In this document: one piece after another, positions 19,617 to 27,886 of the stretch
Layout of the letters: each line of letters begins with the position of its first letter
How positions within the stretch are numbered: position 1 is the first letter of the stretch
From: Lentisphaerae bacterium ADurb.Bin082
GTDB lineage: Bacteria; Verrucomicrobiota; Lentisphaeria; Oligosphaerales; Oligosphaeraceae
Length of the DNA stretch: 64,000 bases
NCBI GenBank assembly: GCA_002070945.1
Contig: MWEG01000048.1
Location: forward strand, 1-64,000
Direction of reading: 5' to 3'
Translations under genes and position numbers: made by a program
The notes under the pieces: generated by a model
The model's input: the letters and a program-made list of their open reading frames with translations, nothing else
Told to the model about the DNA's origin: nothing
The model's database searches: none

Positions 19617-20326
19617 TGAAAAAGAAGAATCGGCATTTTACCTTAATTGAGCTCCTAGTCGTCATCGCCATCATTGCGATTCTTGCCGCTATGTTGCTCC
19701 CTGCTTTAAGCAAAGCGCGTGAAAAAGCGAGAGCAATCTCCTGCGTCAACAACATGAAAACTGTCGGGACGGCCTCGATAATGTACTTTTCCGACAGCGA
19801 GGATTACATTTTCCCAGCGCGCAGCGGCAACAAATACCTGTATTATGACTCAAGCGTGAATGGCTTGCTGACGCCTTATCTTGGCTCGTCATGCGAGACT
19901 CCGGATACGATTAACCGACCTGGCGAGAGCGTCCTTTTCTGCGTCGCTCTCAACGGCCAGCGCAATCGTTTGGCCTGCCCGTCCGCAGAGGCAAACCCAG
20001 CTCATACCGTCAAAAAATACAGCGACACGATTGTTCCCAACTGGTCGTTGACATCCGATGAATATGTGGCTACGCTGCCTTCCTATAAGCCTGTGCTTAT
20101 CACTCAGTTAACCAAGCCGAGCCAGGCCATGCTTTTTGGCGAAAACAACTTTGATAATCCCGGCAACTATTTGCGCTACTACACGGCTGGGCGCAACGCC
20201 GTCGGAAATCGTCATAGCAATGCCGGCAATGTCCTCTATTGTGACGGCCACGTCGAAGCTATCCGAGTGAATCCGCTTAACGATATCACCAGCGCCGCCG
20301 GCAAAGCATTCTGGCTGGGGCTGTGA
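19613..20326 (+). CDS. Type II secretion-like pseudopilin (H-X9-DG protein)
   Basis: A 237-residue protein with a prepilin leader. The cleavage/methylation motif is [16 protein letters not shown] (residues 9-24), with E at mature position 5, followed by a helix with [16 protein letters not shown]. The C-terminus carries [15 protein letters not shown], in which H is followed by nine residues and DG: the H-X9-DG motif of the very expanded pseudopilin family of Lentisphaerota and Planctomycetota. Its ATG overlaps the stop of the secreted protein (ATGA), so the two are translationally coupled. It may help export or anchor that partner; this is inference from coupling. Confidence 0.85.
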   Translation: MMKKKNRHFTLIELLVVIAIIAILAAMLLPALSKAREKARAISCVNNMKTVGTASIMYFSDSEDYIFPARSGNKYLYYDSSVNGLLTPYLGSSCETPDTINRPGESVLFCVALNGQRNRLACPSAEANPAHTVKKYSDTIVPNWSLTSDEYVATLPSYKPVLITQLTKPSQAMLFGENNFDNPGNYLRYYTAGRNAVGNRHSNAGNVLYCDGHVEAIRVNPLNDITSAAGKAFWLGL

Positions 20327-20372
20327 TTCGTTGGCAATGAGTGAGAGATATGGCTATCGAACGCTCGGTGTT

Positions 20373-22391
20373 TTACTCCGCGCCAACTGCCCTGTTTTTC
20401 TTCTGCTGCTCAAGGAATGCGACGCAGTCCTGGAATCGGATAAGTGATGCGTTGTGCCCGGGGCCGCTGTAGCGGCCTTTGGCGATGATGTCGTAGATGA
20501 ACGAACTGTAGCGCTCAGAAACTATCTGGTATTCGGTGACTTTGGCCTCGCTTTCCGGGACGATCGTGTTGCCCTGGGCAGTGAGGCTGTCGTGGACGCT
20601 GATTTCATTGACCTGGATGGCCTTCAACCGTGGCACACCGTCCGGATCAACGCTGCGGATGACGAGGTAGTCGTCAAGATGGCAGGCAAAGACCTGCATG
20701 AGCTGGTCAGCAGTGTTCCAGCCATTCTTGTAACGCTTGTTCTTGGTCTTAGGCGTCTTTTTGGCCAAGCTGCCGACAGCGTTGACGTTGCCGTTGGCAT
20801 AACATTGCAACAGGCGGTATTTGCTCTGGCGGTGTCTCTGGGTTAGCTGGACGTCGGCGATTTTGTCGGAATCCTGCGTTGGCTTGCCGAATTGCCAGCC
20901 GCCGTCGGCAAAAAAGCTCAGATGCCCCCAGTTGACTTCGGGTTTTTCCGGGGTCGCAATAAGGGGAACATAGCCGCTGATTTCAGCGACGCTGGAGTCG
21001 CCCGCGAGCTTGAGCGGCGGTGCAGGCTGGGGTGTTGCCGGTGGCGACGTTTCAGCAGCCGCAGTTGCAGTCGTCTCAACGCTTTCAATTTGGCCTAGCT
21101 GCTGCTGGCGCATTCTGTCGAGCACAAAGGCAGTAATGTCGCCATGCCGCAGTTGTCGGCAGCTGTTGCCGGCGCGCACGATCAGGAGAGTGCCATGCAG
21201 GTAAACCGGCGAACTGGCTGGCTTGACCGTGAGTTCACAGAAGACCTTCTCGTCCTTCCGCTCCGAGTCAACTTTGACCTTGAAAAAGCGAGTTGAAACC
21301 AGGGCAGCGGCCAGTTCACCGAGTTCATTGCTGATTGCGTTGTTGATTTTCAACTCATAGCCGTCAGTGGTGCAGGTGTACTGGCCGTTGAATTTATCCT
21401 TGGGGTCTTGATTGAGCCAGGGCAGGTCGCCTTCAATGCCGCTGACCACGCCAGTGTCGTCAACGCCGATGAACAGCTGGCCGCCATTGCTGTTCATGAA
21501 GCCGACGATGACCCGCATGATATTGTGGTTCAACTGCTTTTGGAAGTCCGGGGTTCGGCTTTCACCGGGCGGGAAAGCGATGGATGTTTTGAATTCGCGG
21601 CGGTCGTCTTCGCGGCCAAAATCAGGGTTTTCGGCTAAGCGGATTTTTTGTATGTCGGCCAGGCGTTTGCCCGGGTATTGCAGGCAGAGCCATCCCTCGG
21701 GCGTGATGTCGCCGATTTCCAGCTCGATATCGTCCTGCTCTGGTGCGGTGTCATCTTCTTCCAAATAGAAGCGATGCCAGAAGCCGCGGAATTGATCGGC
21801 CAGTTGCAGAAAAGGACGATTTTGTTCGTCGAGTTTCTGCTTGCGGATGGTGAACATCAGTTTGCGGCCGACCTTGAAGCCAGCGCCACGCAGAGCCTCG
21901 AAGCGGTTTTCCGCGAGAGCGAGATACATGCCATTGATCGACTGGACAACACATTCAAAGCTGTCGCCGATGTTCAACGGCGTGGCTGACTCGTAGTGGT
22001 AGTGGTCGACGCCGCTGTCGAGGTCCTTCAACGTGTATTTTCCAGCGAAATCACGGCCGGTGACGGAGAATTTATAGGTGAATCCCGGCACATAGACTTG
22101 TCTCAGAAGCCATTCGCGATCCTGTTGCAGAAAGGGAAACTGCTCTTCCTGGGCTGGGTTGAAGCGGCTGGAAATCAGCTTGTTGACAAAACAGCGTATT
22201 TTCCGGGGAAATTTTTCCGGCGGCATGGTGATTTGAAAGGGCAGCGCCTTGACTCGGTACTCGAGCATCCCGAAACCCGGCAGGGTGGTTCTCCCATCGT
22301 ATTTCAGCATGATATAGACTTCGCCATTTTCGTCTTCATCCAGGCCAATATAGTCGAAATCGTAGCTTTCTTTTTCGTTAAAGGTCGCCAT
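20373..22391 (-). CDS. AlbA_2/Schlafen-type putative DNA-binding protein
   Basis: A 672-residue protein. The ATG at 22391 is chosen for the AAAGGG 6 bases upstream; the open frame extends 56 unlikely residues further. Residues 1-260 match nothing recognised. Residues about 265-420 are an AlbA_2 (Schlafen AAA_4-like) domain: DDRREFKTSIAF, then RVIVGFMNSNGGQLFIGVDD and GVVSGIEGD, ending with IVRAGNSCRQLRHGD. A Pro/Ala-rich linker follows. The C-terminal 150 residues (DDYLVIRSVDPDGVPRLKAIQV) resemble a WYL-like ligand domain, with less certainty. Such proteins are usually regulators or defence components. The gene lies downstream of an epimerase gene on the same strand, 70 bases away. Confidence 0.65.
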   Translation of the reverse strand: MATFNEKESYDFDYIGLDEDENGEVYIMLKYDGRTTLPGFGMLEYRVKALPFQITMPPEKFPRKIRCFVNKLISSRFNPAQEEQFPFLQQDREWLLRQVYVPGFTYKFSVTGRDFAGKYTLKDLDSGVDHYHYESATPLNIGDSFECVVQSINGMYLALAENRFEALRGAGFKVGRKLMFTIRKQKLDEQNRPFLQLADQFRGFWHRFYLEEDDTAPEQDDIELEIGDITPEGWLCLQYPGKRLADIQKIRLAENPDFGREDDRREFKTSIAFPPGESRTPDFQKQLNHNIMRVIVGFMNSNGGQLFIGVDDTGVVSGIEGDLPWLNQDPKDKFNGQYTCTTDGYELKINNAISNELGELAAALVSTRFFKVKVDSERKDEKVFCELTVKPASSPVYLHGTLLIVRAGNSCRQLRHGDITAFVLDRMRQQQLGQIESVETTATAAAETSPPATPQPAPPLKLAGDSSVAEISGYVPLIATPEKPEVNWGHLSFFADGGWQFGKPTQDSDKIADVQLTQRHRQSKYRLLQCYANGNVNAVGSLAKKTPKTKNKRYKNGWNTADQLMQVFACHLDDYLVIRSVDPDGVPRLKAIQVNEISVHDSLTAQGNTIVPESEAKVTEYQIVSERYSSFIYDIIAKGRYSGPGHNASLIRFQDCVAFLEQQKKNRAVGAE

Positions 22392-22461
22392 GAACACCCT
22401 TTCTGGAATTGTGATTGAATGCTCGTCGCCTACAGCAGTAGCTGTTGCGGCAAATCCGCGG

Positions 22462-23466
22462 TCAGTTCGCCTTGAGGTTTTGCAGATATTCGTCCATGCG
22501 TGCATTGACTGGCCATGGATGATCTTTCGGGCATCGGGCGATTTCCCTGGCGAGTCCATCGTAGAGCCTAGTCAGGTCGGCTTGGGCCATGCCAGTGGCC
22601 TGCAAGACTTTTGAGTTATCCATGATGCGGTCGAAGAGACGGTCGTAATCCAGCTGCCAGCTAGCGTTGATTTGATAGGGGTCTGGACAAATGATGCGGA
22701 TGTAGTCTTTTTTGTCCACCCATACTGCTTTGAGATTGCAGATATCTTTGTAGTAATCGGCGATTTCGCCCCAGGTATGGTGCTCGGCCGTGGCGACCGT
22801 AAATGTTTCCCCGCAGGCTTTTTCATTGAAGAGCAAGCCCGCGATCATTTTTGCGACATCGCCAGCCCAGCTCATCGTAGCCTGGATATTTCTGGCCTGC
22901 TCCGGTAGGACAACCTCTTTCCCGGCAAAGGCGCGGCCGACGGTGTTTGGCGCTTCCAGGGTCACCAGCTGGTAGCGCATCAGGGAGTAGGTGATGGCCG
23001 GACGGATAATCGTCCAGTTCTTCTCTGCAAAGCTGCGCATGATATTTTCACCGCGCGCCTTGTAGATGCAGTAGTCGTCGGAGTTTTTCAGAAGCACATC
23101 TTCCGAGCTGTCGATAAGGCGCGGCGAGGTCTCCTTGACCGGATGTTCCTTGTTGTCATAAATCCGGTAGCTCGAAAGATAGATGTAGTGTCCAGTATTT
23201 TTGACCAGCATGGGCAGGCGGTAAACCAGCTCAGCAGTCGGATAGATCAGGAAGTCAACGATGCCGTCATAGCCGTTTTTCAGCAAATTCTGCATCGTGC
23301 CACTTTCCTTGGCATTTGTCTTGATGTGCCGGACATTTGAGGGCAGGGGCGTGGCCATATCGTCAACCGCCACGGAATCAATCTGATAGCCCTGTTGAGC
23401 CAGCAGCGGAACCAGGTATTTCCCCATCGCGCCAGTTGAACCGAGTACAAGTACCTTCTTTGTCAA
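22462..23466 (-). CDS. NAD-dependent epimerase/dehydratase
   Basis: A 334-residue extended SDR protein. The N-terminal motif GSTGAMGKY is the NAD(P)-binding loop, and YCIYKARGEN supplies the catalytic YxxxK. The start is taken as TTG at 23466 because AGGAG lies 7 bases before it; an ATG at 23484 would place that ribosome-binding site inside the gene. The sugar-nucleotide substrate is not evident. The AlbA_2-type gene follows 70 bases downstream on the same strand. No membrane or signal segment is seen. Confidence 0.75.
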   Translation of the reverse strand: MTKKVLVLGSTGAMGKYLVPLLAQQGYQIDSVAVDDMATPLPSNVRHIKTNAKESGTMQNLLKNGYDGIVDFLIYPTAELVYRLPMLVKNTGHYIYLSSYRIYDNKEHPVKETSPRLIDSSEDVLLKNSDDYCIYKARGENIMRSFAEKNWTIIRPAITYSLMRYQLVTLEAPNTVGRAFAGKEVVLPEQARNIQATMSWAGDVAKMIAGLLFNEKACGETFTVATAEHHTWGEIADYYKDICNLKAVWVDKKDYIRIICPDPYQINASWQLDYDRLFDRIMDNSKVLQATGMAQADLTRLYDGLAREIARCPKDHPWPVNARMDEYLQNLKAN

Positions 23467-23739
23467 TTGAAACTCCTTTCCCATTAAAAAAATGAAAAAT
23501 CAGGGGGCAGTGCGCCCGCGCCTTAATCCAGGGAAAAACATAATTCAAACCCTGGAGATTACAATGCGAGAGCATCGTTACTTTGAAAGATGATGGAAAG
23601 CGTGCCAGCAAAATCATACCCAGGCACAAAACAACTATGATTCTGTTAAAAACCGTTTGAAGAAGGGTGAGCAACAGTCTATTTTTTCTATGGCTTGCTG
23701 TATGTTTTGCGAATTGATTTTTGCCGGAGGACTAGCGCC

Positions 23740-24795
23740 ATGAAGAACCCAATGGACCGACAACTCGAAAAGCAGCTTTCTGACCGCGCTGTAGCCATAG
23801 GTCGCGAGGGCAATGTCGCGGCCTTTGACGAGCTGCTGGTGTTGCTGAAGTCCTCATCAGCCAATGCGCGGCGTCTGGCAGCATCTGCTTTGGGCAAATT
23901 GGCTTGGATGGGGGTAGACCAAGCCGCAGCCGTCGCTGCCTTGGGGCCGGTAGCGCGCAGCGATCCGCATGCACAAACACGCCAGTATGCGATCAGGGCG
24001 CTGAAAGCATACGGTGCCGCCGCCAAAGACTGTTTGCCGGATTTTCGCGATATGGCAGTCAATCCCTACGAAAAGTACTATATTCGCCGTGATGCAGCAG
24101 CGGCCGTGGCATTTATCGAAGAAGCTCTGCGGGTTGCCGCCGCAGCTGCGCAGTATCGCTGTCAACGCTGCAATTCAGTGCTGACTGCCGATGAATTCGC
24201 GCGCTCGCAGCAGGCGTTTCAGCGTCCGCACTGCGACCGCTGCTTCGACGAGGTCTTCCTGGCTCGCCGCAACTTCGAAACCCAGGTCGAGCTGAACAAG
24301 ACAATTGAAGCGCGGGATGGCACGGTGGTGCAATCTGCCGGCGAACGCACTATCGCAGACTGGCTGACTGCCCGGGGCATTGCCTACCGCTATGATGCCA
24401 AGTTTCGCATTATTGGCGAATTCCAAATCCGGCCGGATTTCTATCTGCCCGAGCTGGATGTCTATATCGAATACTGGGGGCTGGATGCGCCGCAGTACAA
24501 AATGAGCATGTACAAAAAGCAGATGCTCTACCAGCAGGAAGGGAAGCGCCTTATCTCGGTCTATCCTGCCGACTTGCCCCGTCTGGACGCCCTGCTGCGC
24601 ACCAAACTGCAGCTCTTTGGTATCATTGCTAACGCCGCCAAGCGTAGCTGTCTGTATTATTGGCGTTGTCGAGCGCAGCGAAGACGGCAGAAAGTGCATG
24701 ATCGGTCAAGTGATTGCAGGCGGCTTTTGCTTTATTCCCTGAATTTTTCACGGCGACAGGATAACTACTGCTGTTTAACAACATTTACTGCTTGA
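23740..24795 (+). CDS. HEAT-repeat / zinc-ribbon / PD-(D/E)XK-like nuclease fusion
   Basis: A 351-residue protein; the ATG at 23740 follows GGAGG by 9 bases. Residues 1-120 are Ala/Leu-rich helical repeats of HEAT type (ARRLAASALGKLAWMG, QTRQYAIRALKAYG). Next comes a four-cysteine zinc-binding unit (CQRCNSVL and CDRCFDEVF, about residues 137-175). Then there is a nuclease-like fold: ERTIADWLTARGIAYRYDAKF, IRPDFYLPELDVYIEYWG with Asp and Glu in the places of a PD-(D/E)XK core, and an ending LISVYPADL. The last 40 residues are basic and low-quality and run into an inverted-repeat cluster, so the true C-terminus may have been altered. It may be a DNA-targeting enzyme of the accessory island. Confidence 0.6.
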   Translation: MKNPMDRQLEKQLSDRAVAIGREGNVAAFDELLVLLKSSSANARRLAASALGKLAWMGVDQAAAVAALGPVARSDPHAQTRQYAIRALKAYGAAAKDCLPDFRDMAVNPYEKYYIRRDAAAAVAFIEEALRVAAAAAQYRCQRCNSVLTADEFARSQQAFQRPHCDRCFDEVFLARRNFETQVELNKTIEARDGTVVQSAGERTIADWLTARGIAYRYDAKFRIIGEFQIRPDFYLPELDVYIEYWGLDAPQYKMSMYKKQMLYQQEGKRLISVYPADLPRLDALLRTKLQLFGIIANAAKRSCLYYWRCRAQRRRQKVHDRSSDCRRLLLYSLNFSRRQDNYCCLTTFTA

Positions 24796-24868
24796 TAACG
24801 TGAAACTTGTAGTTATCTCATTGCGCAACAGTGATAACTACAAATTGAGGTGAAATGATGTAGTTATC
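24760..24868. repeat. Four alternating copies of a 9-bp GATAACTAC site
   Basis: GATAACTAC occurs at 24760-24768 and 24833-24841; its complement GTAGTTATC occurs at 24809-24817 and 24860-24868. The inner pair extends to a 13/14-match inverted repeat (AACTTGTAGTTATC against GATAACTACAAATT). The cluster lies between the end of the HEAT/nuclease gene and the broken end of the type I restriction remnant. It could be a recombination or operator site. Confidence 0.6.
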
Positions 24869-24885
24869 TTACAGAAATGAAAAGT

Positions 24886-25188
24886 TCAGGCAACACACAC
24901 AGTGATGTCACCGCCGCCGAACCTGGGCAACAAGTCCTTTACCCTTGCGGCAAGCCAGTCGGCGCCTGTTCGGATGAACCATGCCCGGAAGTGCAATGCA
25001 GCTTCGGCCTGATTTTTGCGGCGCAGTGCCGCCTCCAGCCGGGTGCGCAGCAGCACGTCACGCGAGCTGGCTCTTTCCGTGGTCTCTGGCAGGTCAGGGT
25101 CGCCTTCGAGCCATTGCCAGCCCATGCCCTTGAGCTGTTCGCAAAAGGGCTTCTCAACGAGCTCGTATTCCCATTGAATTGTACTCAT
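24886..25188 (-). pseudogene. Truncated hsdR (type I restriction subunit), N-terminus only
   Basis: A 100-residue remnant. The first 55-60 residues (QWEYELVEKPFCEQLKGMGW, then SRDVLLRTRLEAALRRKN) match the N-terminus of type I R subunits, which are normally about 900-1100 residues. After that the sequence no longer looks like the family, so a deletion removed the helicase and most of the nuclease. Its ATG overlaps the stop of the preceding fragment (ATGA), which preserves the ancestral operon junction. Confidence 0.65.
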
Positions 25189-25802
25189 GCATTGTCTCCC
25201 GAGCCTGGATTGACGTCCGCGCCCAGCCGGCGGAGAATATCCATCCCCTTGGCGGTCAGACGGTACTTCTGCTTGCTGCTGCGCGGCTTGTCAGGGATGG
25301 TCATTTCAATCAAGCCGGACTTGAGTGCAGGAGTGAGATACGCATTCCTGAAATGATCCTCGTGGCGGAGACCCAGCGCCAGCTGTAATTCGGTTCGCTT
25401 CATAGAACGCTTGCATGCGGCAAGAAGACGCCTGACTTCCCCGGTGACTTCCCCGGCGGCTTCCCCGGTGACTTCCCCGGTGGCATGACGGTGCTTTGAT
25501 GGGGCTATACTGGATATTTGCTGGGGCGTTGCCGAACTTCGATCGGCCACGTAATCCGTGAAGTCGGCATCGGGTTCCGGCGCAAGAAATGTCAACGTCA
25601 CTCCGAGTGCATCTGTGGACCACGTTGGCAGCGGAAGATTGCGGTCAAGGCATGCATTCAGAATCAGCAGACTGCCGCGCCCGATCTTTTCCATCATTCC
25701 GCGCAAGTAGAGTACGTGCGCGATGTCCGGATTGCGCAATACCGAGAGCGGATTTGACGTCGTCCGCAGAGTTGCCCTGAGATACCGAGGCTTTAAGCGC
25801 AT
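25185..25802 (-). pseudogene. RecG-like/AlbA_2 regulator, C-terminal fragment
   Basis: A 205-residue frame containing the C-terminal domain of the ATP-binding/RecG-C-like (HATPase_c_4) family, seen as NPDIAHVLYLRGMMEKIGRG, followed by a winged-helix-like tail. The AlbA_2 N-terminal domain that should precede it is missing. A Gly-Glu-Val-Thr repeat (TGEVTGEAAGEVTGEV) links the two parts. It overlaps the end of the hsdS fragment in another frame, so the gene was joined to hsdS by deletion. Such genes are often embedded in type I restriction operons. Confidence 0.6.
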
Positions 25803-25980
25803 TTGTTTTGGCGTTCTTCCCTTTCATCCGGATGACCTCGCCGGGGGTTATCCAGGGGATGTCACCTTCCCAGTACGAAGGGACGGCTCTACTTGGGGTG
25901 CCGCCTGCGATTATCTCTCCGAGGTTAGAGATGCAGATGTCTTCCCATTTACAACCGTCTCTGTCTATAGCCATGCTCAT
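25770..25980 (-). pseudogene. Truncated hsdS (type I specificity subunit), N-terminus only
   Basis: The ATG at 25980 overlaps the stop of the DUF1016 gene (ATGA). The first ~60 residues (ISNLGEIIAGGTPSRAVPSY, then GDIPWITPGEVIRMKGKN) are the start of the first target-recognition domain of HsdS. The frame then runs on for some 50 unrelated residues to 25645, antisense-free but out of frame with the RecG-like fragment. Intact HsdS is about 400 residues; both recognition domains are effectively lost. The 3' boundary given is approximate. Confidence 0.65.
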
Positions 25981-27194
25981 CCCTCCACCTCCCGTCGTTG
26001 TTGTTCGAGGAAGCGGGTGAGTTTTTCGCGGCTGGGGAGTTCGAGTTGGTATTTGGAGACGAAGAGGCGGTTATCGAGTCCGGCGAGGGCGTACTCGACG
26101 AGGATTTGATCCTTGGCAGTGCAGAGCAGGAGACCGATGGGCGGGTTGTCGCCCTGAGCCATTATGTTGGCGCGGTACCAACTCACGTAGGTGTTGAGTT
26201 GGCCGAGGTGTTCGTGGCTGAATGCATCCACCTTCAGTTCGATCAGGACATGGCACTTGAGGATGCGATGGTAGAAGACCAAGTCTATGAATCCATGCGT
26301 ATCGCCGATGAGAATGCGCTTTTGGCGGGCTTCAAAACAGAATCCATGCCCCAGTTCGAGCAGGAATGCTTGCAATCGGTCAAGCAGCGCTTCCTCGACA
26401 TCGGACTCGCGCAGCACCTCGTGCGGCTTGAGACCGAGGAATTCGAAGACGTACGGATCGCGAATGGCCAGGCGCGGTTCGGCCTTCTCCGCAGTGGCCT
26501 GGGCCAATTCAGCCAACTTGGCTTTGTCTCGGGAGAGTGCCGAGCGCTCGAAATAGAGCGTCGCGATCTGGCGCTTGAGCTCACGCACCGACCAGCCGCC
26601 GCGGACGCACTCAATCTCGTAGAAGGCGCGCTTTAGGTCCGAATCAAGCTCCGCAAGCACTTCCAAGTGCGTATAGGAGAGACGTTGCAGAAGCAGCGCG
26701 GGCGAAAGCCCCAGGTCGCCTGCCGAATCCTCTCTCGAAATCATGTTTTGATCTGGCAGAAGCAATTTTGCGGTCGCTGACCGCAAAATCTCCAACATGC
26801 TGATAGATATGGCGTTATCAGATTTTGCGGTCGCTGACCGCAAAATCTCTGGCGTCGTTGACGGCTCATCAGAAGCGGTGTTGGAGAGAACGGGGGCAAG
26901 GGCGCTGCGCAATTGGGGGTAGGCGAGATAGAACCGTCGGTACGCTGCCAACCGACGTGGCTCGCATGGCGATATGCCCAGCCGCGCCAATTCGCGGGCT
27001 AGTCGCGGCAGAACTTCCGCGCCGTATGCAGCGCGGTCTTCGCCCTGCTGCTCATATATGACAATGTAGGCGCCCGTCAGCCAGTTCCGGAGCGTTAATG
27101 CCAGGTTTATCGCCCGTCCTGCCTGAGCGGCCATCTCGCGGTGAATCTGTGTTACCGCCTCAACCAGTTGTTGGAACGTCATTTTATTGGACAT
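25977..27194 (-). CDS. DUF1016/YhcG-family PD-(D/E)XK nuclease
   Basis: A 405-residue protein, apparently intact. The N-terminal DUF1016_N helical domain (TFQQLVEAVTQIHREMA, ALTLRNWLTGAYIVIYEQQG) is interrupted at residues 110-160 by an insert containing a twice-repeated EILRSATAK. The C-terminal nuclease domain has GFIDLVFYHRILKCHVLIELK (D, then E-x-K of the PD-(D/E)XK core, near residues 295-315). GGGGAGGA precedes the ATG. In many genomes this gene sits inside type I restriction operons, as it did here: remnants flank it on both sides. It may still act on DNA. Confidence 0.8.
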   Translation of the reverse strand: MSNKMTFQQLVEAVTQIHREMAAQAGRAINLALTLRNWLTGAYIVIYEQQGEDRAAYGAEVLPRLARELARLGISPCEPRRLAAYRRFYLAYPQLRSALAPVLSNTASDEPSTTPEILRSATAKSDNAISISMLEILRSATAKLLLPDQNMISREDSAGDLGLSPALLLQRLSYTHLEVLAELDSDLKRAFYEIECVRGGWSVRELKRQIATLYFERSALSRDKAKLAELAQATAEKAEPRLAIRDPYVFEFLGLKPHEVLRESDVEEALLDRLQAFLLELGHGFCFEARQKRILIGDTHGFIDLVFYHRILKCHVLIELKVDAFSHEHLGQLNTYVSWYRANIMAQGDNPPIGLLLCTAKDQILVEYALAGLDNRLFVSKYQLELPSREKLTRFLEQQRREVEG

Positions 27195-27285
27195 ATTCTA
27201 TCCTCCCCATCATTTTGGCCAGGCGGCCTGCGGTGATGTCGCGGTCGGTCTGGAGCGTGTTCTTGTCCCACAGACCCGGCGAAAA
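27184..27285 (-). pseudogene. C-terminal remnant of the gene upstream of DUF1016 (possibly hsdM)
   Basis: A protein-like tail (LWDKNTLQTDRDITAGRLAK, then MMGRIEYVQ) ends in TAA at 27184, overlapping the DUF1016 start by 11 bases. Upstream it is cut by the dispersed repeat at 27270-27332. In type I operons the preceding gene is usually hsdM, which is the basis for that suggestion; the fragment is too short to be sure. Confidence 0.4.
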
Positions 27286-27332
27286 ACTGTTGTTTTATCC
27301 GCAGATGACGCTGATGGCGCAGATTTTTTAGG
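27270..27332 (-). repeat. Dispersed CATCTGCGGATAAAAC element, copy 1
   Basis: Read on the minus strand, this segment aligns over about 55 bases with 42272-42326 on the plus strand, sharing AAAAAATCTGCG, CATCTGCGGATAAAAC and GTTT(C/T)TCGCC. It interrupts the upstream gene remnant. Internally it is a series of short CATC(T/A)GCG units. Confidence 0.65.
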
Positions 27333-27339
27333 ATGTGTT

Positions 27340-27576
27340 GTACAGGGAAAACAGCCGTGAAGTGGCAGAAACACTAAAAGCGCGAAACATACGGCAGCCT
27401 GAAGGCTGTATTATATACTGCAAACTAAAGTTTGGACTACATGCTCCTGCAAGCGAGGTACATACGGCAAGCTGAAGCTTGAACTACATACGATGCGGCA
27501 GCCGGCGTCCACACCGTCCACTATGTCCACATTGTCCACCAAGTCCACAGCCGCGAAGCGGCAGAAGGCTCGGAGG
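27340..27576. repeat. Intergenic repeat debris with GTCCAC array
   Basis: No gene is seen. The segment holds short repeats (CATACGGCAGCCTGAAG and CATACGGCAAGCTGAAG) and an inverted GTCCAC array at 27507-27550 in the opposite orientation to that at 15286. Confidence 0.55.
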
Positions 27577-27730
27577 GCTGCGGCATAAAAGCCCAGGGTG
27601 AGCGTAGCGAAGCCCTGGGTGAGGCATATATAATTTTGAGCCCTGGACGGGTGAGACAAAAATGCCGCTGCAGCTAAAAGGCAACATAAAAGCATGCAAG
27701 TATTCATCGCAAAATTTTGCACATTGCCCC
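27577..27730 (+). repeat. ~150-bp dispersed element, copy 1
   Basis: It shares with 37850-38000 a hairpin-like AGCCCAGGG...CCTGGGTGAGG segment, TATAATTTTGAG, GAGACAAAAATGCCGCTG, and CATGCAAGTATTCATC. Its minus strand has an open frame that would be called a protein by gene finders; both copies share it, so it is better read as a repeat. Confidence 0.7.
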
Positions 27731-27886
27731 AAAAATAGGTTGAGGACAGCAGTCTACCCTAGGATTGCCGACGGCTTTTGCTTCAGTTTCTTTCACACCT
27801 TGGCAGATTGCTTGAAATCTACATTTCTTACCTGCTGGTTCCCCGGCGAGCCTCTTGGCCACTAAATCAGGCATGCCACTGTTTGT

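Noticed and set aside
24877..25356. A 159-codon plus-strand frame
   Set aside because: Antisense to the hsdR and RecG-like remnants, whose minus-strand sequences match known families.
27411..27722. A 103-residue signal-peptide-like ORF
   Set aside because: It lies within the dispersed ~150-bp repeat and GTCCAC array, and a diverged counterpart exists at 37710-37988; treated as repeat.
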